Shown here: positions 45,558 through 58,009 of the stretch, piece after piece
Layout: the number at the start of each line of letters is the position of its first letter
How positions within the stretch are numbered: the first letter of the stretch is position 1
Assembly (NCBI GenBank): GCA_034620365.1
Contig: JAQGEQ010000080.1
Location: forward strand, 124,001-188,000
Origin: Pegea sp. RAD2-039
Taxonomy: Eukaryota; Chordata; Thaliacea; Salpida; Salpidae
Direction of reading: 5' to 3'
DNA length: 64,000 nt
The notes under the pieces: generated by a model
Databases searched by the model: none
What the model saw: the letters and a program-made list of their open reading frames with translations, nothing else
Told to the model about the DNA's origin: nothing
Program-made: the position numbers and the translations under genes

Positions 45558-46262
45558 TCTACTCTTTTTGATAAAAGCGAATAATATGAAGCTGAAAATT
45601 ACAGCACTATGTACAAAGTAACTTTATGTACGATACAGTAATTAAAAAACATAATTAAAGTGAAAAAGAACTAATTGTAAAATGATCAAAAGAAGAAATT
45701 GTATTAAAATATGAAGAGTAGTTTTAGAAGGAGTGTAATTACTCTTGAAAGTAAGATTAGTTTTGAAGACTTTTGAAATTAAAAACGAAAATTATTCAGA
45801 AATAATTAAAATCTTTAATTACTTTTGATCATGACATATAAACTTGAACTTTTGATTAATTTTTTAGCTTGTCATTTAAAATCAACTACATTATTTAGTT
45901 GATAATCAAATAGTCAATCATTTAATTTGAACTTTTTACCTTAAGCAGAGGAAATTTAAGAAAAGTTTAAAAAGCATTTTTTCAAAAAATTCCAAGAAAC
46001 AGAATTTAAATAGGCAAACTGCTGTGAATAGAATTCTTTTAAACTTTAAATTGAGGAAAACTTTTGTTATAGAAATTGCTAAGAAAACTCAAATTTATTT
46101 GAAAAGAAATTGATTTCCGATTGAAGTTCGTTTTTCAAGCAAGGCTAAGCAAACTCAAGGATATTTTCCGAATACAAAACTAAAATTCATTCTTGAAACA
46201 ATATTTAGTTTGGGCGCGGTTTATATATAGAAAGACTCTAACTATCGGACTACAAGTTTTTT
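45558..46262 (-). repeat. Nested repeat, inverted partner of 43811-44530 and direct partner of 46601-47160
   Basis: The left part (GAATAATATGAAGCTGAAAA and onward) recurs almost unchanged at 46.6 kb; the right part, ending GGACTACAAGTTTTTTTCTG, is the inverted match of 43811 onward. The segment 45905-45945 matches the region just upstream of the broken exon at 43616, showing the same gene family in opposite orientation. Confidence 0.8.
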
Positions 46263-46263
46263 T

Positions 46264-46570
46264 CTGATTTATTTATTTATTTTAAAAATGAGAATATTGG
46301 CAATATTGAAACGGTTCAACTTCAGCTTGTAAACACGAGCGACTCCGAGATGACAATGTCTGATGACAGCTGGTTCAATGCACTAATTGTGCGGTATGAG
46401 AAAAAACTTGCTCTGACCAATGTACCAGGTGATATGGGCTTATTAAGATGTGATGTGTGTCGTCTGAGCTGATATAACTTGAGGGAAGGACTAATAGAAA
46501 AGAAATCATCAAACTGAATGTCAATTAAATTGTGGATAATTTTAAAAATAATAATTAAGCCGTATTCGAT
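46264..46570 (-). mobile_element. CR1-like retrotransposon fragment, 3' UTR deleted
   Basis: The tail (TTTATTTATTTATTTT) is joined directly to the pol C-terminal region (GGCAATATT...GACAATGTCTGATGACAGCTG and onward); most of the 3' UTR, including the hairpin, is missing. It inserted exactly at the edge of a nested repeat copy (45558-46262). Confidence 0.82.
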
Positions 46571-46600
46571 CCATCGAATTTATATCTGTGTGGCATAACT

Positions 46601-47160
46601 GCCTACTCTTTCTAATAAAAGCCAATAATATGAAGCTGAAAATTACAGCACTATGTACAAAGAAACTTTATATACGATACAGTAATTAAAAAACATGATT
46701 AAAGTGAAAAAGAACTAATTGTAAAATGATCAAAAGAAGAAATTGTTTTAAAAGATGAAGAGTAGTTTTAGAAGGAGTGTAATTACTCTTGAAAGTAAGA
46801 TTAGTCTTGAAGACTTTTGAAATTAAAAACGAAAATTATTCAGAAATAATTAAAATCTTTAATTACTTTTGATCATGACATATAAACTTGAACTTTTGAT
46901 ATATTTTTTAGCTTGTCATTTAAAATCAACTACATTATTTAGTTGATAATCAAATAGTCAATCACTAATTTGAACTTTTTACCTAAGACAGAGGAAATTT
47001 AAGAAAAGTTTAAAAAGCATTTTTTCAAAAAATTCCAAGTAACAGATTTTAAATAGGCAAACTGCTTTGAATAGAATTCTTTTAAACTTTAAATTGAGGA
47101 AAACTTTTGTTATAGAAATTGCTAGGGAAACTCACGGATATCTTCCGAATATTCAACTAA
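46601..47160 (-). repeat. Nested repeat, second direct copy of the 45.6-kb unit
   Basis: This closely matches 45558-46085 in the same orientation, then joins the short version of the sequence that leads to CGGATATCTTCCGAATA, like the copy at 43.9 kb. It represents a separate, decayed orphan-gene relative. Confidence 0.8.
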
Positions 47161-47492
47161 ATAAATAAACTAGATAGATAAAGCTAAAAAGATCTTTATG
47201 AAACAATTCAAGTGTCTTGAGTAAGATTTAAGACCTTAGTAGATTTACATAGAAGAATGAGTTTTAAAATTGCTTTGTTAAATGTTTGTAATCTCTAAAG
47301 GTTATCTAAAGGAGTAAAAGCCGCAACTAATGTCTTAAATCTTATTAAAGACACTTGAATTTTATCATTAACATCTTTCATATTTTAAATCTACTTTAAG
47401 ACCAATGTGTTCTAAAAAGCAATCATTAAACTATTTAGATAACTAGTTTACTAAAATATAAAAAATCAGGTTTATGTTTATCGGATAGTTTG
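47161..47492. other. Spacer next to arm B, nothing recognised
   Basis: AT-rich unique-looking sequence between the last nested repeat and the start of the homology to the RPS7 3' flank. Confidence 0.5.
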
Positions 47493-48590
47493 ATAGTTGA
47501 ACAACTTTAGAATTTTTAATTTATGAAATCTTCTCATCGATAATTCACAATGAACCCTTAAAAAACTTGTTCTAAACTCCCCTTAAACGGTTCATGAAAA
47601 CAATCTTATACTCTTGGCTAGTTTCAGAAAGTTCTTACAAAAACATGGCTGGTAATATTAAAGCTGTTTGCAATGCCAGCTTACAACTGGATTTTAATTT
47701 TAAATCACGTCAATAAAAAGTTAAATTTTTTTCTTCAGAATGTTATTCCTGAATTTGAATTATTTGTCAAAGATCTTTCAGTTTGAATGGATTTAGTATT
47801 TATGCTCAACATCTTTCACGCTTAAATTTGTAACTTTACAAAGAAAGCAAGCTAGACAAAGTGCTATTGACTTCAAAATAGTTTCTTTTTGAAAATCAGC
47901 TTGCTAGTAAAAAGTTTATTCAGCAGAAAAAGGACTTTTAGATCTAACATATTAAAACTTTAATTAGTATTTTAAGGATCTAGAAGCTGACTCTAAAGAC
48001 TAGGAGTTAACTAGGTGGAAGTTCAATTATTTCAAATGAGCAGATATAGAAGTTTTAGACAGATGTTCGAGTTACAATTAGCTTGCATCAATCAGATTTA
48101 TAGATAAACATCTGAAGAAGATTTAACAAAATTGAAGAAGCAAACTCAGTCTTTAAAAGATAAAACTTGAATTGACCGACAATATGGGGTAACAAACACA
48201 AACAACATATTTTCTCGTTTATTTTATTGATAAATCATTTAATATATGATTTAAACGCTTCCTGGGAATTCGAAAGCAACTTCCTTTCCAGTGAGCTTCT
48301 TATAAACAGCTGAGAAGGTTTCAGTCTGTAAGAAACACGAGTTATAAGTATCTTCATCAAGATGACTTTATCTTACTTTATGTTCTACACTATTCTTGTT
48401 ACTAGTGTCCAAATGAACTTTCATAAGTTTGGAAGCATCAAGACGAAAACGGATTCGTTTGCCCACAATCTCAGCAGGATAAACAAGATCTTCCAAGATG
48501 TTGTCGTGAACAGAGGTAAGAGTACGACTGTTGATGGTAGAGTTCAATTAAAATTAGATTTGAGATAGTGAATAAATATAAAAATATTAT

Positions 48591-48660
48591 GAAAAGTCAG
48601 ATATATGATCATTCGTCATTCAATTTCAGAAGACCGTCATGAAATCTTCATCATACAATT
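48591..48660 (-). ncRNA. Duplicate of the RPS7 intron 3 snoRNA
   Basis: Reverse-complement copy of 37194-37263 with boxes C, D', C' and D all retained. Expression depends on whether the exon-1-less duplicate is transcribed. Confidence 0.7.
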
Positions 48661-48818
48661 TTAACTTTAAAATCAGGATTAAAAGTCTCTCATCACCTTC
48701 TTGGTCTCTTTTGCTTGGACTTTGAAGTACTCTTACGGGTCTCCTTGGGAAGAATTCTTCTCTATCAAATATAAAGCAAGATTATAAGACTGTATAAAAC
48801 TCTAAAATATTTAGTTAT

Positions 48819-48892
48819 CTAAAAAGTCAGATAGAGCTAATAATCCTCATGTATCTCAGAAGACCATCGTGATTGTATCATCATTCTAAACT
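48819..48892 (-). ncRNA. SNORD44: Duplicate of the RPS7 intron 2 snoRNA, SNORD44-like
   Basis: Reverse-complement copy of 36962-37035 with all four boxes and the 18S-directed guide intact. Confidence 0.72.
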
Positions 48893-49121
48893 GATTTCAT
48901 CTTTGTAAAAGTCTTTAGAACTCACTTGAGCAATCAAAACGATGTGTTTGCCACTGAATTTCTTCTCCAATTCTCGAACAAGAGTTGGTTGGATCTTTTG
49001 AAATTGACGAAGTTGTGGAACTGGAACAAAGATCACAATTGCTTTCTTGCCACCACCAACATCAACTTCCTAAAAATAGTTTAATGAAATCTGATATCAA
49101 ATAACTAAAAGTTTAGGTTGT

Positions 49122-49193
49122 TGACAGTCAGATAGAGCTAATAATCTTCATGATATTTCAGAAGACCATCGTGATTATATCATCATTCTGTCA
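49122..49193 (-). ncRNA. SNORD44: Duplicate of the RPS7 intron 1 snoRNA, SNORD44-like
   Basis: Reverse-complement copy of 36661-36732, including the perfect TGACAG/CTGTCA terminal stem and all boxes. The copied part of intron 1 (about 0.64 kb) includes it, so it could still be processed from any readthrough RNA. Confidence 0.72.
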
Positions 49194-49706
49194 TTGATAA
49201 ATATTCAAATACTTTTAGTACTATATTAGGGATTACATCTATAAACTTGATATATAAATATAATATACAAAATATTTAATCAATATAAATATAAAATAAT
49301 TATATAAAAGCAAGTAATTAAAATGGTTTCCAAATAAAATAAAATATATAGAAAAAGTATTATTGTTGGCTTATTATTTGTTAGTCAATTCTAAATTAAA
49401 AAAAGATGCATTCTATCCATGAAATATTATTATATAATTTTTACTATAATCTATTAAATGTATATATTTGTAGGCAACCAATCTAAAAGTATAAGTTTGG
49501 AAGAAAATAAATTCATATTCTTGAATTAACAACATAATTTCCAACTCAGAACAAATTGGACAAATGAAACAACAAATTGAAACTTAAAATTATGAAACAG
49601 AAAAGTTAGCATTTTAGAAAAAACATATTTATTAAATATTAATATTTATATATATATAATTAGACAACATGAAAAAGTTGATATTTTACAATATAATCAA
49701 ACTTAA

Positions 49707-52540
49707 CTTAATTCAAAACAAATTACCTAAAATTTTTTTTATCAAAAATTTTTAAAAACCGTTCAAAAACTGCTTCTCAATATAAAGTCAAAAGTTTAAA
49801 GTAATTGAAATAATTACTGGAAAATTACAATTATAATCAGTAACTATAAGAAAAGAAATACGAAAAAGTTGGCAACTTAAACTATAATGAATAATTTGAA
49901 ATACTTCTTTATCTATTTATCATGAAATGTAACACTTTATAGGAAAAATTGACAAAAAAATTTAGAAAATTCACCAAAACTATAAAAATTTAAACAAATA
50001 AAATGAGTATAAATAATAAAGTAAAAGATTAAAAACGAATTATAAAATTGTAAAAAGCAAATATAATTATTTATTAACTATAATCAAAATGTCATCAAAA
50101 CTAATTAAATTTATTCATATTTTTCTATTTATTTTATATTCAGAAAAAGAAATCAACAAATGAAAAAAAACAATTTGGATCAATCATTTAAACTTTTCTA
50201 TGAACATAAATATATTAAAAACTATTAATAAAATAAAGATATACTTGAATATATGAAAAATGCTTGATTTAAATAATTACATGAAAAAGATTAAAACAAA
50301 TTGCTTACCTGATAGTTTGATGTTTGAATTCTTTTGACATTGCAACAATCTTTTTAGTACTTTGACAAAAATATAAAATTTATAAAATATACTTAAACTT
50401 GAAACGAGACTGAGGAAAGACCTACTCTAGTTCAGTTTGAGCAAAAATCTCGTGGTATGACATGAGCTTATTTAGTTTTAACATTACGCATGTAGGTTAA
50501 ATAAATTTTAATTTTATTATCAAATTTTTAAAATCTATAAATAAAATTGCTAAGTAACGGTTAAATTAAACCAATACCAGTGAAAAAATTAAATGTATAT
50601 TGAAATAAAATTAATTGAGTTAATCTCTTAAACTTATTTAGGTATCAAAGATTTCTGTTTTAGTAGCTTTAAACACGTTGTAAAGATTTTTCGACGTTTC
50701 TCAAAATTCATTTTCTCTTTGGTCCTTTTATTTAAAGCTATTTATATCCTGAAAAATTTTATATTTTAAAATTTTAGTTAGTTTTATTTTCCTATTACAA
50801 TTTTAACGATGCATTTGTAAAACTACCATCTACTGTAACAACATTTTTAAAAATTTAGTATTTTAACTTAAAAAAATTCTGAAAGTTATAGTGGGATTGC
50901 TTTAATGTTTTATTTTAAGAGAATGAAAAAAAATATTCAACTGTAAAGATGTCATTTTCAAAAGTACAATCATGAAAGATGGTTTTAGTCTTAAAATTTT
51001 GTCATTGAAACACTCTACCACAAATATGATAATCGTTTCTATATACTATCTCTTTATACAACTAGTACAATATACTATTTTTTTATTATATAACTTTAAT
51101 GTGATTCAGTAATGGTTAGTGACGCCACCTGCCTTACTTTTTATAGAAGCTGAAATAAAATGATATATTGAAATAAAGTGAAGGTAGTTTAGAATTTATT
51201 TAAACTAATAATCAAAATCATAAAAAAATGAATCTATTGAAAGACAATTAAAAAACATCCAATTATATCTTAAATTTTACTATAACTACTAGCTGAGCAA
51301 AAAATACCAATAGCAAAATTAACATATAACTTTTAGTAATCCGTGCTTTTCGTTGAAAAGACTATTCAACAAAACTGTGTACTTCTGTGTAATTTCTTTT
51401 CAAATGTATTTAAAGTAGCATTAAAATCATATTTTTAATTTATAAACTTTTCTAGATAATTTTATTTATATTTTATTTCTTGTTTACAAAACTATTTAGC
51501 GTCAAACTATAATAGAACGCTTTGTTATTTTCTAAACAAATAAACAATTGTACTTAAGTGCATCTGTCTAAAGTGAAAGCAACTAATTTTTATTTTTCAA
51601 TTTTCAATTGTTTTGAACATTTCAAATATCCTTTTTGATAATAAGTGTCATCACAATAAGTGTCATCAACTGAAAAGTGATTTTTCGACTGTTGTCACTT
51701 ATTATTTGAAATTGCGTTCACTGACTTGTCAACAAGTTTTGAAACTGCTTCTAATGATTTTTTTACAAAATTGTTTGATTTAATTAATTTTTTTAGTTGG
51801 TTCTGTTACACTTATTTATTTTGCTTGTATTTTTATAAAACAATTTTTCTTTACACCTTTTTAAAGCTTATTTATAACTTTTGTTGTTTTTTATATTTGT
51901 TTATCTACTTTTTTATTCTACTTTTTTATAAGATTTATTTATTTATTTAGTTTTCTGCTAAAATCATTTTTAAAATTAATTAATTTTTTCAATTACTTAA
52001 ATTCAATATTAAATTCTATTTTTTTTGAAATATAAAATGTTTTTTTTATGATTTTATGGTTTTTTAGTTAATTAATTAACTTTATTATAGATTTTATTAA
52101 TAGATAAAAGTTTTTATAATTCTAGAAAAATATTCAAGTTTAATTTAAGTTGTTTAAAAACTGATCCTAATAAACTTTACATTTAAATTAGTTTGTTTTT
52201 TAAATCTAAAAGATAGAAATTTTCACATTTTGATAAATATCTTATTGCTTTTATGAGTATTCAAATGTTTTATTTTAATTTTTTGATTCTTAAAAATTAA
52301 ATGTTTTAGTTTTAAAATTATTTTTATTATTTATTTTTTTGAAATATATTTTAATATTTTTTGTTATAAATTTTATAATTTGAGTCAAATGTACAAATTA
52401 AATTATTTTTCAACATTAATATATATTCTGATTTTATTTTTCGTGTCTTTAAATTGTTGCTTTTTAAAGCAACTTGTTATTTTAACTCTTTTTGAAGTGC
52501 TACCTGAACATAAAGTTCTAAAAACTTCTCTACTATTTGA
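49707..52540. other. Intergenic, no gene recognised
   Basis: 2.8 kb of AT-rich DNA. The open frame 51726-51950 is Phe/Leu-rich from T-rich sequence, starts with TTG and looks like chance. Confidence 0.55.
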
Positions 52541-52912
<372 letters not shown>

Positions 52913-55900
52913 ATCTTCTAATTTTCTATAAAGTTTGAAGTTGGAAACCATTTAATAACTCTTAATTTCGTCATTGTAATATATAACATATTTATATATT
53001 TTCTTTGACTCATATGGTGGAATATTTTTATTTAAATTGAATTGTTCTTTGTGTAACTTCTTTGTTTACTTTAATAAAATATTGAACTCTGTATCCAATT
53101 TATATCTGTGTACTTATAACATTTAGATTTATTTTAACTGTCACTGAGTTTTAGTAGTGATTTTTAAAGCACAGAAAATGTTTATTAGAAAGAATTAGAA
53201 GATAATCCTAAATAAACATGACAATTAACTGTTTACTAATTTTGTAAAACTAAAACATTAACTCTTGGAAAAAACCAAGCCAATCCAAACTTGTCTCAAA
53301 CGCAAATTGTGTAAATACATCTTGATAAACACATTTTTGATAATTTTGTTCAAAATATTTTCTTTTATTCTTTTTTAGATCTTAAATTTGGTAGTTTTTA
53401 AGCTATTTTTAAAACACCATTTTTGAAATAAGATTTTCAGACTTTTTAGCCAGAAATGTATATTTGTCGTGCGTTCGAAAAATTGCGCATTTAATTCAAA
53501 AAGCCACAAAAGTCACAAAAAACTGGTGAATTAGGAAATGCAAGTCACTCGTACAAAGCTTAGTTTGCTAAGTTTCATCAACTTAAAAGAAATTGAAGAA
53601 AGTTTGGTTTGATTTTGAAAGATCTATTTTATTACAAAATCACAAGGTTTGCTTTTAATCTTATATAAGTGTCAACTTGATATATTGAAGACTTATTTAG
53701 GAATTTCTGAAAGCGACTAAATATAAATCAGTTGCTTAAATGACCACTCTTACACATTTTACTTTTCTTAAAAAACTAAACTCAAAAATAAAACTGTTTA
53801 ACATTTAAGCTAATAACCAGCGATATAAACTTTTAATAATTTTTCTAACTGAATACAATATGAACTCAAATATGTTAAAACTTTATACATTTAAGTTAAA
53901 AGATTAAATATTTTTAATTAAAACTAAATATTTCACAGAACTAATCATACAAAATATATATTATTTATACACTTTATTTGTTTATATTATAAATGTTGAA
54001 AATGTTGTTCACCCTGAATTATAAAATGTTGTGAAATACTAAATAGGTTAATTTCAAATTTTAATTTAGATAAAATAAAAATAGATAAAAGTTTAGATTA
54101 AAAATTTATGTTTAAACTTCTGCGTTCTGCATAATTCTATTTTCTACTTTAAATTCTTAATGATTTAATTTAATTATAAATTTAATTCAAAGTTTGAATG
54201 CTTTAGAAATTATCCAATGTTGATATTAAGAAAATAAACTTTTGATTTAAAATTGATATTCAGTAAAAAATTTACTTATTATTTTTTATCTATTTATTAT
54301 TTTCACTGAATTTAGTTTCATTTATCTAATTGTCGATCATGAAATATTCTTAGTAAGTTGAACAAACGCTAACTTGAGCTTTACAGATGAATTTTTCAAT
54401 TACTGTGGTTTATTAGTCTAAAATCATTTTTTATAAATTAGCGATTTCTTAGAAATTATCTGATGTACAATTTCTCTCAATCGTTAATTAAAATCGCCAA
54501 ATTAGATTAAACAGACATTAGATTAGTTTCTTTAAAGCTTTAAAAAATTTTACATCATAATATTTTTCTAGAAACAATTTGGTTTTGTATTTAACTTATA
54601 GAAAGCTATATATATATGAAAAATATATTAAAAAATACTCAAAATGAAATATGATGAACTCATTTCGGAATGAAACGTTTATATATACTTTTAATGAAGA
54701 GTAAATAACTATTATTTATTATTGAATGGATTTTAAAAGAAAAATTGAAAACTGTATAATTAAAACTTTAATAGTTTTAACAAGCAGTTGAAATATATGT
54801 AAAATTGTAAAGTGTTAGTCTTCAGATAGCTTACATATCTGGTTTAAAAAGTTTCTAACAGATCTTAAAATTTTAATTTTAAAATAGACACTTTTGGATT
54901 AACCTTACATAATCGCCAAATAATTTAAAAAAAGGTTTGAAAATAACAATTTTAATTTAATGTCTAAACATGAATTTATATCTATCATGAAATTGATTAA
55001 ATCATTTTTAGGGTTTTAAACCTTAATCAAAGACGTCTGTGTCTTGCTATTTATCTTGATAAAATTTTCATAATCTGAAAACACTTTAAATATTTTGAAA
55101 TATAATTATAAAAAATTTGGAAATCTCAAGTGTTGAAACTTTATCTTGAGCTTAAATCAAAATTGATTTATGACTTATATTGTTTAAATATTTATTTTTT
55201 CAACATTTCTTAAGTACAGTAAATAACAAATTTATCATTTGGCAAATATTGGCAGTTTAATTTGAATTTATAACACCTATCAAGAAATAATGGTTTAGTA
55301 AACTCGAAAAGTTTAGTTTATAGTAAAAAAATTATTCTTATTATTTCAATGATGTATATTTTATGAGTTGAACTATATTATATTAAACCACAAGAACACC
55401 TGATCTTGTAACATTATACAGAGCTGCTTTAATTTCATTTAAATTTTCAACTTTTAACCTTTTATTGTTTTTATTTTGTAAATATTTCTTAGAATAATCA
55501 GGATGACCTTGTTTAATAAAGTTAAAATTAAAATCATGTAATTAAAGTTAGATAAATAAGAAAATCAAATGTGACAGAAGACAATTTTGTAATTTTTAAA
55601 TATTACTTTTTGAAAAGCAAAAATATTTTATTATTTTTATTTTCAATAGGGTTGAAAAAAAACGAAAACATAAATAAAACAAAAGTACGAAATTAAAAGT
55701 AATTAAAATTGTAAAAATTAACTTTTTCTAACTTGAACTTATTTTAATGGTTTTGATCCTAAAAACTAAATTTATTTTTCTCCTAAAATTTGTAAAATAG
55801 TTTTTGTAATAAATCTTTAATTTTCAAATTTCCGTTTTTCAATTTCCAAATAGTTGAAAGTTTACATGTATCAAAAAATAAACCTATTAAATTGTATTTT

Positions 55901-55924
55901 GTTTAAAAACTTTTAAATTTAAAC
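52913..55924. other. Intergenic, no gene recognised
   Basis: 3 kb of AT-rich DNA holding the C18orf32 3' UTR (poly(A) signal 53073-53078). There are no convincing open frames. Confidence 0.6.
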
Positions 55925-56358
55925 ATTCTTATTTATTTATTTATTTATTTATTACAATAAATGTGAAGGAGGGTGCCTAAAAAGAGCACCTCTCGCTAAC
56001 ACACATTCTCACAAATTAGATCTATTTGACGTGTAAACGAAAAAGCATATGACAATGAAGAATTGCACAGAATCATAGTATTGTAAAAGAGAAAAATTCA
56101 CAGTTTAGAAATGGCAATGTTGGCGATATTATAACAATTCAGCTTTTTCTTGAACAGCATAAGTGATTTTGACATGACAATCTCTGATGGCAGATTGTTC
56201 CATGTACTGATTGTGCGGTATGAGAAAAAACTTAATCTGGTTAACGTTGCTGGTGGAGTGGGCTTATTAAGATGTAATTTATGTCTTCTAAGTTGATATA
56301 ACTTGAGGGAGGGACTAATGGAGAAAAAGTCATCAAACTGAAGATCAATTAAAAACAT
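55925..56358 (-). mobile_element. CR1-like retrotransposon, 5'-truncated, relatively young
   Basis: The 3' tail is expanded to several ATTT units (about 55930-55955), followed by an intact hairpin (GAGGGTGCC...GCACCTC at 55970-55993) and 3' UTR. The open frame 56358-56098 keeps 86 residues of the pol C-terminus (DLQFDDFFSISPSLKLYQLR, then RTISTWNNLPSEI and FKKKLN) without a stop, so the truncation is recent by comparison with the other copies. Confidence 0.92.
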
Positions 56359-56359
56359 T

Positions 56360-58009
56360 TATTTGAAAAATTACGAAAACTTTTAAAATAAACAAAAATG
56401 ATTTAACTCATCTTGTAAAATCAAATTCAAACTTATTATTTTATTAACTTCTATAGAACAGGTTACTGAATAAATAACTAAAACGTTTTATTGGCTTATG
56501 AATTGATAAATATTATCGCAAAATAATAAAACAGATTTTTAAATCCATACATCACTACACTTGTGTTTTATATATTAAATAAACATTTCTTAGAAAAAAA
56601 ACTTTGATTTATTAAGATAAATAAATTATTAATTAAAAAATACATCTAAAGTTGTTATGTACTTCGTTTAAATTGATTGAAACTAAAGCCACCAATAAAA
56701 TAACCACTTTAATTTCAGTTTGAAGGCCTTACTTTAAAACCAAAAACCTATTTTCAAAACATTTATTTCGAATATTTTTAACTTTCTAATTCTTACAGAA
56801 TTGTAAAAATGCTTAACAACTAAATTAAAAATTTAAAAAGTTATTTTTCGCTTGTTATATCTGATAAACTAATTTAGAAAATATTTAATTTAAAGGTTAG
56901 TTAAAATTGTAACAAAACCTCAAGTTTTAATGATTTTATTTCTATGTAGGTAAAAATATTAAAAACTGTCTACTAATAATTACTAATGGTTAAAATGATT
57001 TATTTACATTTAACTTATTACACCAACTAATATTTTAGCAAAATTAAACATGTACATATCTGTAAATATAAAATAATATATCTATGATGAGCTTATAGTG
57101 AAGACCTTTTGATTTCAGGTGCTTATATGTAAAAATTATCAATAAAAATTTAAAAACAAATAAAAAAAACTTTCAATTAAATAGTTGTAGAATTAGTTTA
57201 TTTATTTCTATTATTTTAATATTACTTTATTGATGTTTACAAAAAAAGCCACAAAATTCCACGAAATCTTGTAGGAAAATATATTTTACATATAGCTTGA
57301 AGTTCCTAAGTATTCGAACAGACATTCCACTGATTGAACGTTGTTCAAATTTGTTGTTGGATTGTTTAGTAAAATCTAAATAGGATTGAATATCAAATAA
57401 AAAAATAGCAAAGTAAGAATTAGATTAAAAATTTATAAACTTGATTAATAAATGATTGGTTGGAGAAAAAATATGTTTTATCTGAAGTCTGATCCAAAAT
57501 AAAAACTAAAAGGTCTTGTGAGAGGTAAATCAATTTGATGTTTTAGATATTTTTACTTTTGAATTATTTTTCGAAAAATGCATTTATCTCTAAGAAACGC
57601 CCAAGGCTAAAATCTTATGTACTAAACTTTTGGTTTTTCAACTGTACACCGGAACAAATATTGTTTATTTTCATTTATTCTCACACTTTTTTTAAACTAA
57701 AAACATTTAAAACTTTGACAACAAGTTCAAGAGATTTGTGTGAAAAAAACTTTGAAATATTATTAAGATATCAAAATCTTTCAAAAGATATTTAAATATT
57801 AAAATTGAAAAAAGAACAATGATCAAAGATATCTTGGTATCAACACAACATAGTAACCGACTTATTCAACAAACAAATTTTTATACAAGCACACATGTGA
57901 CACAACAAGATTCAATGCAATTTAGCTATCCAATACCATCAATGTGATGATAGTAAAATATTATACAAGTAGAAAAACAGAAAAAATAGAAAACAAAATG
58001 AAATGAAAA
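56360..58009. other. Intergenic, no gene recognised
   Basis: AT-rich. It should include the 3' UTR of the thyroglobulin-domain gene to the right. The open frame 57559-57795 has no features that point to a protein. Confidence 0.55.

Larger units (their letters stand above)
48251..49069 (-). pseudogene. RPS7: RPS7 duplicate lacking exon 1
   Basis: Exons 2-5 are present and open at 49069-48926, 48761-48697, 48527-48377 and 48325-48251 (stop), with intact splice sites and protein sequence apparently identical to the complete gene. Exon 1, which encodes the first 48 residues and the start codon, is absent because the breakpoint is in intron 1 (49706). No ATG lies near the start of the copied region, so a functional eS7 is not expected. 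The lack of damage implies a recent event, gene conversion between arms, or an assembly artefact. Confidence 0.92.
47493..49706 (-). repeat. Inverted duplication, arm B (uninterrupted)
   Basis: Reverse-complement match to 36148-38314 plus 41163-41207. At 47540-47546 it carries the single, undisrupted copy of GAATTAT where arm A has the CR1 insertion. The outer breakpoint is within RPS7 intron 1, so exon 1 and the promoter are not included. Confidence 0.95.

Noticed and set aside
48251..49069. Second functional RPS7 gene
   Set aside because: Exon 1 with the start codon and promoter is absent from the duplicated segment.
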